Shown here piece by piece: positions 9,544-21,000 of a stretch of 43,141 nucleotides of DNA; the stretch's first letter is position 1, and every line of letters starts with the position of its first letter. The notes under the pieces are model-generated. The model did not search any database, had not been told where the DNA came from, and worked only from the letters and a program-made list of their open reading frames with translations. Both the position numbers and the translations under genes were made by a program. This DNA comes from Gnetum montanum (lineage: Eukaryota; Streptophyta; Gnetopsida; Gnetales; Gnetaceae): the NCBI GenBank assembly GCA_015680685.1, contig MNCI01027496.1, positions 803,590 to 846,730 of the forward strand, given 5' to 3'.

Positions 9544-9868
9544 CTTTCCTTTTTAGTGTTGTTTTTGGAGTTCCTCTATTATTGAATGGATATGTTATAT
9601 CTATATTCTTAAAATAATTTTATTTTTGTGGTCCAACCCCTTTCCCCAACCCTCTAGAAAGTTTTGATTACATTATTTAAGGTTGGAACATGGCTATATA
9701 AATTGAGGTTATCCATTCCACATGGGCTTTCACTCACTATTTATTGCAGAGATTTTAATTATGGTTCATTAAGTTGGATGATCACTTGCAACTAACATCT
9801 TTATTTTAGGTTTATAGCCTAACCAATGCCTCAACATGCAAACGTCTTTTTTTGTTTTTTTTCAAGTG
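9544..9868. other. Flank of the LINE with an older LINE-tail trace; no gene
   Basis: At 9621-9645 the sequence TATTTTTGTGGTCCAACCCC followed by TTTCCCC resembles the LINE 3' end, so the new LINE seems to have landed just upstream of an old LINE tail. The rest has no coding signal. Confidence 0.45.
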
Positions 9869-10044
9869 AAACATAGGTACATCCCAAGATTTATAAAAAT
9901 TTATAACTCAATGCTACCTAATGGAGTAAAACTTGTGATATAAAAGAGAGGTTGTCACTAGGTAGCATTGAGTTATAAACTTTTATAAATCTTGGGATGT
10001 ACTTATGTTTTTATAAAAGTTTATAACTCAATGCTACCTAGTGG
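9869..10044. repeat. Three-armed inverted repeat forming two alternative hairpins
   Basis: Arm 1 (9869-9923) and arm 2 (9956-10010) are inverted copies of 55 bp with 3 mismatches around a 32-base loop. Arm 3 (10011-10043) repeats the inner part of arm 1 and pairs with 9956-9988 over 33 bp without mismatch, around a 22-base loop. Arm 2 can therefore pair with arm 1 or with arm 3. It may be a MITE with an extra half, or a small-RNA precursor. No target-site duplication was identified. Confidence 0.85.
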
Positions 10045-10586
10045 AATCAAGGTTTACAATAACAAGACAAGATACCTCTTTAAATTAACCCTATGAAAGC
10101 ACCTCTACCTACATGTTTGAATCATACCATGCCAACTAAAGCTAAAGCTGTTATAAAATATCCATCCCAACACATGCTCACTCTAAATGAAAAGCTTCAT
10201 ATTATATGAGCCACCCAATGCTTCATCGCTGCTTCCATTTCCATTTGGTGTCGTTGGTCGTTATCGCTGTTGCTATCGATCAGTGCCCTACCTTACGTTA
10301 TCTGCTTGGTCAATCCTATCTTCATTGCGAATCGGGATTTGATATTTGTAAGTTTGGCATTGCTTTGTTTGTTTTCTTTTTCTTATCTGCGAAATTTGTG
10401 GCTGATGACCATTTTCTTCAGAGATTTTCATTGCCAATGAAGAATTTCTGTTATGCGGTCCCATCGGAGGTGACCATTGATTTTGTGTTGCATCCTATCA
10501 TGAACACACAAACATCTAATTTACTTTAATTGCTGCAAAAGCCGTTTTGAGAACCCATACTCGGATCCAATTAAAGACCTCGAAAC

Positions 10587-10587
<1 letters not shown>
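10045..10587. other. Intergenic; one unrecognised open stretch
   Basis: An open frame of 107 codons on the plus strand (10206-10529) starts at an ATG overlapping the TGA of ATATGA. Its product is rich in His, Val and Phe with a hydrophobic middle and shows no recognised domain. Chance or a captured gene fragment are both possible. No other feature was seen. Confidence 0.3.
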
Positions 10588-10632
<45 letters not shown>

Positions 10633-10633
10633 N
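10588..10633. repeat. Poly-T run of 45 bases next to an assembly N
   Basis: Forty-five T residues (10588-10632) end at an N at 10633. It could be the poly(A) tail of a minus-strand retroposon whose body lies to the right, or an unresolved homopolymer at a contig join. True length is unknown. Confidence 0.8.
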
Positions 10634-10931
10634 TAATCACATAACCAACACAAGACATATAGCATGTTTTACCCACTAATGCACTTTATGCATTAGTTAA
10701 TGCAAGAAAGTGGCAGCCATGCCCACTAATGCATTTTATGGGTTAATTAATGCATGAAAGTGGCCACCATACCCACTAACGCATTTTTATAGTTGGTTAA
10801 TGCATGAAGGTGGTCTCCAGTAACGCATTTTTTAAATGTTGGCATTGGGTCTCTTATGATAACTGATTCCATAGCTTATAAAATTTCGTTTCTAATATCA
10901 CATAGCCAACACAAGACATTCATAGCATCAA
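10634..10931. repeat. 50-bp minisatellite flanked by direct repeats
   Basis: Units starting CCCACTAATGCA or CCCACTAACGCA begin at 10672, 10722 and 10772, each about 50 bp, with a partial fourth unit from 10819. Each contains TTAATGCATGAAAGTGG or a close variant. The array is flanked by direct repeats ATCACATAACCAACACAAGA (near 10635) and ATCACATAGCCAACACAAGA (near 10897). Confidence 0.8.
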
Positions 10932-11777
10932 ATAGAACATAAAGGTGCATGACTTGAATTGGCAACCTTGTGCATACATAATTTTTATTGGACAATAATT
11001 GCTTGAGTTGCCTCTCATTGGTATGGTCAGGGAGAAAGGGTGTTGGAAGTAAAACTCAATGACTATATGTCTCCCCATAACATATAACCAATAGGAACCT
11101 TCACAATACTTTAGTTAGTTAACATAACAATACGTCAGATGAATACACTAATCAAAATCAAATTTATGATTTATAAGCTACAAATTGCAAGCTCTAACTA
11201 AGTCAACTCTTGTTGACATTCATGTGTCATGTATTGTTAAAATAAAACTTATTTATAACAATTGATTTATGAATACTATAAAAATAAACTATGCACTATT
11301 TTATGATTCAATTAATAGCCTTGAAACACTAATAAGGTAGTAGCTTAATTGGTAGATTATTCTTTTGTTGATGTGTAAGTTTGAACTAAGAGTTAAGCAT
11401 TGATGTACTTAGGTTATGTGTTTGAGGATATCATACTATAGTTGTTCTCCCTTTGAATACTTTGACTAACACTATCGATCACAAAGGAGGAGGCCATCGG
11501 ATTCCAAAAATTGAAATATATTATAAATAAGAAAAAAGTCGAAGTACAATAGTAGAGAAGCAATGAATAGAGGTGAAACTCCATCACACCATAAAATGAA
11601 AAGCCTAATGATTTTGAAATACCTTTTCAAGTTTAGAAAGAAAGAAAAAGAAAAAAGAAAAAATCAAAGAGGGGTGTATTTAGGACTATAGGTAAAGTTA
11701 AAGTATGAGTCATTGAATGATGTCACATTGAATTGACAAAGAGAAAAAGAAAAAAGAAAAAAAAAGCAATGAAGTAT
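10932..11777. other. AT-rich intergenic DNA, nothing recognised
   Basis: No open frame of note. A-rich stretches near 11640 and 11745 and a weak tRNA-like pair of boxes near 11341-11386 are the only structure seen, and neither supports a gene call. Confidence 0.4.
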
Positions 11778-11878
11778 TAACCTAGTAGTAAAATTCTTGA
11801 CTTGGAAATTCTAAGTTATGGGTTTGACTATAGTAGAGTTGTTGAAGCATTTAAGTCAAGAGTGTTACCACTAGGCTA
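11778..11878. repeat. Inverted pair of SINE-head-like sequences
   Basis: TTAACCTAGTAGTAAAATTC at 11778 onward is repeated in inverse orientation ending at 11878, where the minus strand reads TTAGCCTAGTGGTAACACTC. About 26 bp pair around a spacer of about 48 bases. The motif CCTAGTGGTAACACTCTTGAC and the later ATGGGTTTGAC recall the A and B boxes of tRNA-derived SINEs. The assignment is tentative. Confidence 0.45.
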
Positions 11879-12922
11879 ATAACATCCCAAATCCCAAAAA
11901 TATGATTAATAATATTTAAAAAAATTTAGAGTATATTAGATCATCAAAGAGGGAGTCAAAAGAAAAAGCCCACCAATCCTAGAAAACCTTCCCTGTAGAA
12001 GTTCCCTCATAGGTTTTCATTTCTTACTAAAGGATTTTTTGTAAAGATAAGGAAAAAACTCTTTATAAATAAAAATACATCAATCAGAGATAAAGAATAA
12101 ATAGCAACAAAAGTTGAAAGCTTCCCATTCTTGAGCTTCTAAAACAAAAAGAAATTAATACTGTAGAAAACAAATTAATTAATCAACTTTTAATGGGAAC
12201 TTTTTTGCTTGAAGTTGTAGCTAAAAAGTGACATATTTGAGAATCTAGTATTTGACACCTGAAGAGAGGTCGTAGTTATGCTATTACTACTAGAAAATAA
12301 TTGCACATCGAAGCTTCCAAATTGAGCAGAGAACAAGTGGTCGAAGACAATTCCAAATGCAATGAAATAAATTAGACAAAGGAGGTTGATCACCTAGAAT
12401 GACTTCATTGATGTTTGTTTGAAATTTATTACAAATTCTGAATGTCCATTTCTAAGCATGATGAGCAATATGACACTTTTAAAATACGTGAGTCTTATCT
12501 TCTATGAAGAGGACATTGAGGAGAAACATTTCCTATATGTTTAAAACGAGAGTGCAGATACGAAGACTTTGATGAATAAGACATCGTAAAAAAATTACAA
12601 ATTTTGGTTCTAGTAACTCTTCCACAAACGGAAAAAATTAGTTGGAGAATCTATGTCATAAATGACATGTGGAAGAAAATTTAAAATGATATAAAGAAAA
12701 AAGGGTATGAAAGCAACTCAAGTTTTGAAGCAGTATGAATTGCACTAAGACTAATAACTTATAACAAGAAGGCCAAGGAAATTAGTTATTATTGTATACT
12801 CGAGTTCTAGTCAATCACGATAAATATGTTCTTCATTTCAATACCTTAAAAGAACACCATAATTTCGTCAACCTTATGCTTACCTTTCCAGAGCCCAATC
12901 ATTAAGTATAAAATATTGAAAG
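11879..12922. other. AT-rich intergenic DNA, nothing recognised
   Basis: No gene, repeat or RNA was recognised. An open minus-strand stretch of 67 codons (12190-12393) has no domain and is probably chance. Confidence 0.4.
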
Positions 12923-12927
12923 GTGTT

Positions 12928-13729
12928 TGACGGGCGAGGTACCCGTACACCCAACCATACAAATACGAGTGTTATGCATGATCCGGTCGAACTCCAAGGA
13001 CTAAATGTTTATGTGCTTACACAGAACAAGGATGGGTTATGCGATCGTTGTCTTCCCAAGCTTACTTGTAAGGCATGATTGCATGGTAAAGTAAACTTGA
13101 GGTACATGATTTTTATGCTTTTTATGTTTTATGTTCCTAGTGCTTGAAATGGAGAAATAAAATAATTGAGTTAACTAATTTAATTTCACTATTCAACTAT
13201 GCTTTAACTAGTCCTAACACCAGCATCTGTTCCCATTTGCCAGACACATCCTGAACCAATGTAACACTACTGGGATTACCAAACGCTAGTTGTTACTGGG
13301 TTACTATGCTTGAAGTGGTTGTACTAAGTGTGCTAATTCATTGATAATTAACAATTCAATAAAATAACATTAATTAACTAATGAGAGTAGCGAATAATAG
13401 TAAATAACATTTAAATGAAATAATTAAGCTATTCTGAATGTTGCAAGGTTTATCACAAAGTTCGTCTTTATTTCCAGACACAAGGTGTGCTTAGGTACAC
13501 AAGGTGTGCTTAGGTACACTCAGAAATAATTTTAACTCTGGAAAGGGAAAATTGCAAGAGTTCGGCTAAGGGACTAAGAAACTAATTGCGAAATCAAGTG
13601 CCCTTGTCTATTATTTATATGCAACGAGACAAGTTCCGATATCGCATGTTCGATATTGCTTTGGCACCTCTGATATTGTGTACTCCATACCAGGTTCCGA
13701 TATCACGGGTCCGATATTGTGACTCATCA
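12928..13729 (-). repeat. Solo LTR of family B, inverted, 802 bp, with imperfect 5-bp duplication
   Basis: On the minus strand it follows the LTR at 37027-37876 from end to end. Examples are the CAACCATAC, TCGTTGTCTTCCCAAGC and AAGCTTACTTGTA blocks (plus-strand order reversed), the CAAGGTTTAT block at 13445 and the RATATC array at 13638-13718. Its ends are TGACGGG (plus strand 12928) and CTCATCA (13729). GTGTT (12923-12927) and ATGTT (13730-13734) flank it and differ in one base, as expected for an aged target-site duplication. No internal region is attached, so it is a solo LTR left by recombination. It contains a 19-bp tandem duplication near 13482-13520. It lies about 1.0 kb upstream of the GYF gene TATA box, pointing away from the gene. 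Confidence 0.85.
13638..13718 (-). promoter_or_regulatory. RATATC array in the solo LTR
   Basis: Plus-strand GATATC or GATATT units begin at 13638, 13652, 13672, 13699 and 13713, with spacings 14, 20, 27 and 14. On the minus strand a TATAAATAAT-like TATA box follows near 13610-13619. This matches the arrangement at 37038-37146. Confidence 0.7.
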
Positions 13730-13734
13730 ATGTT

Positions 13735-14712
13735 GAAACCAAAACTTTACTGTTTTAAACAATATTTACATGAGGAACATAGAATATTATAACATGCACA
13801 CACATTCAACCATTCATAAAAAATAAAATCTCAAAAATCTAAATCTCATAGCATTAAACACAAAGCCTTATAGGAAACCATTGACACCATACACTAAACC
13901 AATGTACCAATTTTAATAGGTTATGGACAAAATCAACGCAAAATCACCCATTCTTTCCTCCCATCTCATCATCAACGCAAAAACGCCCTATTATTTTGAA
14001 AAATCACTAAATAGATAAACATGTAGACAACTCCAATGGCATTTTGGTGAGATAAGAAAACTTCTTCCACCGTAAGCAATTGAAACGCCATAAACCTCAC
14101 TTGCTCACGCCATAATAAACACAAAATCCTAAAAACAAAAAAACTTCAAAAAAAAAAAAAAAATCTTTTATCCTTTTGGAATCTCATATTCAAAATATAA
14201 ACAAAATATAAATGCCTCACTAGCATGGGTAGCCTTTGGATGACATCTATTCGTGGTATGCATAACTCCCACTGTCAATAACATTAGCTGACTTATATCT
14301 TTGATTCCAGCGGTCGCACCACCTTCTGAAAACCAAATCGTAAGGCATAAATCATCATCTTCATAATCTAGAATAAAGAAAAAATAAATATAAAATAATA
14401 ACCTGAAAAGTTTTCGAAAAGAATATTCCCACCGATTGCGATGGCCAATACAAACCGTGGAAGCTAAAGCCCCCTCATAAACCGTTCAAGGCCACACACC
14501 GAACCAAAATGCCACTTTTTCAGCAAAATGCCATGGTTAAAAGGGCAAAAAGAAAAACAGATTTAAAAATAAAACTTAGATGTTCTTCACAAATACAATG
14601 CTCTGTAATCACATCTTTCAAAAACTAATAGACGAGAAAAACTTCTTCGTCGCTAGATACAATCCGCAAAAATCCCCACCACTAGCGGCCAATACAGTAA
14701 CTTCCATGGCGT
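13735..14712. other. Upstream region of the GYF gene
   Basis: No coding potential was recognised. It contains A-rich tracts (for example 14148-14163) and is the natural place for upstream promoter elements of the gene at 15002. No specific binding site could be assigned by eye. Confidence 0.4.
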
Positions 14713-14720
14713 TATTTATA
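14713..14720 (+). promoter_or_regulatory. Candidate TATA box of the GYF-domain gene
   Basis: TATTTATA lies 289 bp before the start codon. A transcription start about 30 bp further on, near 14750, would give a leader of about 250 nt without any upstream ATG. This is position-based inference. Confidence 0.35.
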
Positions 14721-14751
14721 GGAACAACGTAAAAGCAAAAGAATTTATCCA

Positions 14752-14934
14752 CCATCATCATCGTCGTCGTCGTCGTCGGTAATACCAGTACTGGTTCTCT
14801 CTCTCTCTTTATCTAATCCGTTGTGGTTCCTGTTTCCCCTCGAGAAAAAAACTGCGACACAGGTTTATTTTGTGTGTGTGTGTTGTCTGTTCCTTTTTTG
14901 CAGTTGCGAAAGAGCGAGAGAGAGAGAGAGAGAG
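14752..14934 (+). repeat. Microsatellites in the 5' leader
   Basis: The leader carries (CAT)3(CGT)6 at 14752-14779, (CT)7 at about 14796-14809, a short GT run near 14872-14883 and a GA run at 14916-14934. CT/GA runs in leaders are common in plant genes and can bind GAGA-type factors. The function here is inferred. Confidence 0.7.
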
Positions 14935-15001
14935 CGAGCAAGGGTTTTGTCCGATCTCTGTTTCATTATCAGCAGAGCGCCTCCCCTTTCTGCGATTCGC
15001 C

Positions 15002-18000
15002 ATGGCCGACAGCAAGTCCCAGCTCTCCGGAAACAGCAATCTCCATCTCAAGACCAAAGGTACGTAAAAGATACGGATTCATGTTTCATTTTTTATTTTT
15101 GAAAGTTTTTTTTGTTTGAATCTTCTGAACTTGGAAACCCTAAGATTCGTTGTTCGTTTGTTATCTTCTGGTTTGTTTCCTTTTTTGAAATCTCTATCTC
15201 TCTTCCTTTCACTTGGTGATGTTCTTCCCCCTTGGATTTTTGCTTTGCATTTTGGCTGCGGTTTTTTCATTTGGAGGTTTGTGTTCCGTGGAATGTGTTG
15301 GTTCTGTTTTGGATGAATTTTGAGATTTCGGATTTGGTTGCGCGTGATTCGTGCGTGCCTGCTTCAATGCCGCCTGAATCCGCGGCCGCGGAACCCTAAT
15401 GTCGTTAGGTTGTGGATTTTGGGACGGATTGCATGTTGCTGGCGATGATCAATTAGGTATCGCGTTGGGCAACTCTGTGTGTAATGGCGATGCTCTCTTT
15501 CATCCATTTTGAGTGCGGTGAAGCAGCCTATTTTTAGTCGGATTAAAATTTTTTTTTTGGTACGATCAGGTAAGTGTGATGTGGAACTTGGACTATAATG
15601 AGGAGTTATATGCTTGACAATTCTAGATTCTGGAGAAGATTTTAAGATTTTATAGGCGTGTCTTGGAAGAAAAATGCGTTTTTGAGATGACAGATTGTTA
15701 CAGAAACGTGTTCTAAATATGACCGATTCTTTTTGAAAAATCTGTTTTTCCAGAGCACTCGGCAGAGAGTCGTAGAGGTGCATGATGCACTGTTTTGAGA
15801 ATTCAGTCCGTATTGTGTTTGGAATCTTAGATTTCGAGGAAGCTAATATTTGAGCGGTTATCACTCAATATGATTCCGGAGAAGATTTGAAACTAGTGCG
15901 GTTTTAGGCTTTAAGAGACACTTTTTTTGGATAACCTTGCAATGACAAATTCGGGATTGCTTTTACTATCTCAATTTTTTAGTTTTTTAATGTCTTCAAG
16001 AATTACATGCACATTGTTGCATCATATATGCATGCGTTGCTATAGGAAAGAGTTCTTTTTAAAGAATGTTTGGTTTGCAATTTATCTTCAAAATTTCTTT
16101 TTAAAGAAGTCGATGCCAGCTTCTCAAAACCTACATTGATTTAGTCCTATATCAGGTGAATAGATCAACGTCACGTTTTGTACATTTAAAATTTGCATAT
16201 CCAGAACATGTCATACTCTTAGTATTTCCTTGTAACACATTTGGGCTTCCAGGTGTTGGAAAGGATTACCGAAACCGATTTATCTTATTATCGATTCTAT
16301 TTCTTCATTTTGCAAACCAACAATGATGTGGTTTTGTATGATTTGTTAAAAAGAATCATTAGGTTCAAATACTGAAAGAAAAATACAAGCCCGTTCTGTT
16401 CTTCAATTAATAAATATTTGATTTAAAACTGGATCTTTCCCTAGCTTTCTATCAAGAAGATTCGTAGGATGGAGTGAAAGACATCAAGCCTGCCCTAAAT
16501 AGATGGGTTATGGCGACGTTAATACGTCAATGACATCTCTTTGTAATATCATAGCAGCATTTCTTCCAGCAAATTTTTTGTGATATAAATATAACATTTT
16601 TGCACTCTAGATACATGGCTCTCTTTGTTCTTTTTAATTTTTTGAAATCTCTGCAGATTTGCATGGGTTTGATAACTCGATTCCTCTTTCCCCGCAATGG
16701 CTGTATCCCAAAGGTGGTGATGGCAAATCAGGAACAGCACCAGGGGTAGGTTGACATTTGGTTTCCAATAAAATTCGTGCTATGAATTATTTACATCCTA
16801 ATTCTCAAGACATGGAAATATAATCATATTAATTCCTTTGAAATTGTTTACGTTTGTTGCTTTCTTCTTGTCATGCCTTGTAGTAACTGAAAGCATGAGT
16901 ATTTCTTTTATTTGTTTAAATCGTATTTTCCAATTCTTGCGTTTTGGTTTGGTTTACCTTCTCAGATTCTGCAGATCTGTTTATGCACTAATAAATCAAG
17001 CTTTATACAGGATATCGGCAGTCCTATTCCTATCAATCGTACTGATTCGCTTAAGGGTGGCAAGGATACTAGTTATCCGATTGCTATCAGTCGAACTGAA
17101 TCTTTTAAGGGTGGGAATAGTGAAGAACATGGTGAAACTGACAAGAAAAAGGAGTTTTGGCGTTCTACAAATCAGGAAATTGATCGCCGAGATCATTGGC
17201 GTGACGAAGAAAGGGAGAACAGTGCTAACCGTCGTTGGAGAGAGGATTTCTCCAGTCATAGTCGTTCAGACAGATGGGGAGACGGCCTTGGGAGGAGTCC
17301 GGGAGAATCAAGGAGGATGCATGATCGCTGGGTTGATGTTGGAAACCGTGAATCTGGTTATGATTCACGAAGGGAAAGTAAATGGGATACCCGTTGGGGC
17401 CGCGAGGATTCTGATAACAGGAAAGAGTCTGTGGGTGATGCGAGTAAAGATCCTGAAAGGGAAGCTGATAACAATATCAGTCGTGTCTGGAGGCCAAATA
17501 CATTGCAGAACCGAGCAAGGGTTGATCTGCCCCATAATTCTTCCCATGCACCAGCACCAGTACCACCCAAGCACGCTCCTGGTTTTGGATACATGCGTAG
17601 CCGGAATGACGGAAGTAATGGTGGTTTTGGTGCTGGCCGTGGAAGAAGCAACTTTGGTACAGCCTCAACTTACGGCCATTCAAGTGCTTCAGGCCAGGGC
17701 CATTCAAATTATACACCTCCTGAAAGGCGGGAGACCAACAATGCACATTCAGAAGTACGCAAGTATTCTCGGGCAAAGTTGCTGGATATTTATCGTCAGC
17801 TTAATCTGAAAGGGCGCATATCAAGAATCCCAGATGGTTTATCTGAGATTCTCTTGCTTACCCAATTAGAGAGCTTGGAACCACTTGCTCTGTCAGCTCC
17901 AAGCCAAGAAGAAGAGGTTCGTTTGGTACTGTAATATTATGTCTTATGACAGTTTTGTAATTTTTCTATCGTTGATGCGTGTTGCGATTTTGTTGTTATG

Positions 18001-21000
18001 GATGTTTTTTCAGGCTGTTTTACAAGGAATTGACAGAGGAGATATAGTTAGCAGTGGTGCTACCCATTTTACCAAAGAGTGCTCTGGTATTAGGAATCGT
18101 GACGAAATGATTCGCACAAGAAACTTGCGAGCAGGTATTCTATTATGGAATTCGTTATTTTTCATCCGATCGTTTTAGAGTCTGTGGTTGTATTTACCAT
18201 CTGGTGATGCTTATTCAGTCTCAAGAACTTTATTTCCCGTGGCATACTTCTATATCGTTATTTTATGTGATTCAGGTGGCAGTAGGGAAGATTTAACAAT
18301 TCCCTCTGATGCGTACAAAGATGAAATACCAAGTGATACTAAATCTGAATATTCTAGATACCAAGATGCTTTTTCAGAGAAGCATGCGGATTACCCACAA
18401 ACTGTTATGAAAGGTGAAGGGCAAGAACGTCGTGCTTTGGATGATGGTATGAAGCTATCCTTTTTGTTATTTTCCCTTAAACTAAATAATTGTAAATTTC
18501 CGGACTAATAATACTAAAATTTAAATACTTAGGCTATATAAATGAGGAAGTGCATTATAAGCACAGTGATGATCAGCTCAGACTTGCCAAGGATATTAAT
18601 GCTGGGATGCGGCCCCCAGCAATTGGATCAGAATTAACAGGTTCATTGTCTGAAAGGTTAGAAATGGCCAGCGGAATATCATTGCCAAAATTTGAAGGGA
18701 GGGACGGTGCAAGCTTAAGGCAAGGGCGTATTGAGCAGTACAATGACGGTATACAATACAACCAGAATCATCTAAGCCAGCATTCTTTTGTTGATGGAAA
18801 CAGGATTAACTCTTTGGAGAGGAATATGGAAGGCAGACGCCCTGAAGATTTACGTTTATACTACAGGGATCCTCAGGGTGAAATACAAGGGCCATTTCTT
18901 GGAAGTGATATGATAAACTGGTTTGAACAGGGCTTTTTTGGAATTGATTTACCAGTTCGCCTTGCCAGCGCCGGCCCAAACAGTCCCTTTGTTGCTCTAG
19001 GTGATGTTATGCCGCATCTTAAATTGAAGACTGGACCTCCGCCAGGCTTTGGTAGTTCCAGACCCACCGATGCTTTGGATACATTGCAGAAAAGTAGTAG
19101 CTTTGGGAGCTATGCGATTCCATTGAACGATCATCAATCTATTCAAGGTATTTTCTTTCTACGATTTATCAATTTCATTATTTACTTACGTTCGAAAGGG
19201 TTACGTTTTGTTGAATGAATATTTTGTTCAAATTGTTTGTATCGATTGGATATATTGTAGGTGGTTCACATGGATTGCAAGGTCTCAATGCTGCGGGTCC
19301 ATCTTCTATTGGATTCGAAAGTAAGCTAAACATGGGTTACCCTGCTCAGCAGAGGCTTGCTTCATATCCGCAAATTGACCGAGGAAATTCGCTTCCGAGT
19401 TATCTTCCATATTCCTGGCAAAGTAGGGATGCTGCTACCTTGGCTCCCAGCCGGGATTCTGTGTTGGACTATCCTGTGAACGAGTCCATTGAAATGCAAC
19501 GTTTCCAGTTTCCACAGCAGAGGATGCCTCAGCAATTTCCAGGTTTAATGCCAAACCTGGTATCACAAACCTTGGAAAATTTCACAGGGGGTTTGACTTT
19601 GGAACAGCTGTTAGCTGCTGGTGTTACGCAGGATGTTGCAATAAATATTATAAAACAGCAACAGCAACAGCAACAACAACAGCAACAGCAGCAACAGTTT
19701 TTGCTATCTCAATTGAAGTTATCGTCACAATCTTCGGTGCCGGTGCCATCACAAGCAGTATTAGAGCAACTTGCATTACTTCGACAAAAACAGCAACAGG
19801 AACAACAGGCTGTATCTGCCGCTATCTTGGAGCAGTTATCTCAGCCACGGATTCCGGAATATCCATTTGAGCGTCATCAACCGTCTCCGGGATTGGGAAC
19901 TTCTTCAGATCATTTGAGCTTTAGGCCCGGTGATGCTTTTGCTATGAATAATATCATGGCACATCATCAAATGTCTCCAGCACATGGCAGTTCCTTGGAT
20001 ACTCTCATGAACTTTAGAAGTCAACAGCTTCCCAGTGGAGGAAACTTTTCACAGCAACAAGCATTGGTGGAAAGTGTAGGTCAGAGACTTCCTTCATTTT
20101 TACAGCAAGAGGTATCATTGGAACCAGTTAAGAATTTAACTGATGCCTGGGAAGATTCCGGCACAAGGCTAGCCAAAGACTCCGTTTTGCCTTCATATGA
20201 GCAGTCAGAAAAGGAAGTGATTGTACCAGAAACATCACATGTTGTTGTAGTCTCTGATGACGTTTTGCATGGAGCACGGGACAAATTTGAAGAATCACCA
20301 ATTGAGCAAAGCTTTGATAATGCAGCAGGTGAATTATTTCAGATTTCTCCTAACAAGTCCGATCCTGTTGTTTCCGTCCTTTCAGAACAGTCTAGAGATT
20401 CTAGCTTACAGATCATACAGAAAAGTGATAGCACGGTAGCTATTGATGTTGAAGATGTTAGTAACAATATACCGGAAGCGAAGGAGTTACCAGCAGCAAC
20501 TGAAGCCCGACAGTCAAAGAAAGGTTCAGAAAAGAAAACGAAGAAGCAAAAGAGTCAAAAGGCTGCGAATGAACGACCAAAGAGTCATTCAGAAGCACCT
20601 TCGTCACAGCAGGTGAACCCAGAACATGACAGTGAGAAACAAAGCATTGAGCTGCAAACACAGAAGGATACCGAATCGTCTGTTTTGAAAAGCAGTACGG
20701 TTCCTCAATCTTCTTCAGCAAGAGACACAGTTCCTCAATCTGTACAAGTTACTTCTTCTGGGGATAGCACAGTGACACAAACTACAAGTGGCGTCGAGTC
20801 AATATGGGGTTCTACTGTTTCTTCTGCCCAGGCCTCTCAGGCATGGAAATCGGCTTTACCACCAAAGCCAAAATCTTTGTTAGAGATAATGGAGCAGGAG
20901 CAACAGCAGCAGAAGTCAGAAATAGGAAGAGCTCCCCAGGATGCCGCTGTTTCAGTTCCTCCATCTATTCTGCCAAACGCTGGGGTAAATCCATGGAGTG

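Noticed and set aside
10206-10529. Possible small gene of 107 codons
   Set aside because: No domain, no splice-site support and no recognised relative. Reported only as an unrecognised open stretch.
11330-11400. tRNA-like boxes (TAGCTTAATTGGTAG and GTTTGAACT)
   Set aside because: No acceptor stem or plausible anticodon arm could be folded. At most a SINE trace.
14821-15119. Several overlapping open frames around the GYF gene start
   Set aside because: They begin at non-ATG codons in the leader. The frame from ATG 15002 joins the exon chain and the leader holds no ATG.
15060-16656. Open frames in the first intron of the GYF gene (for example 15364-15864, minus strand)
   Set aside because: They lie wholly inside a clean GT-AG intron and show no domain.
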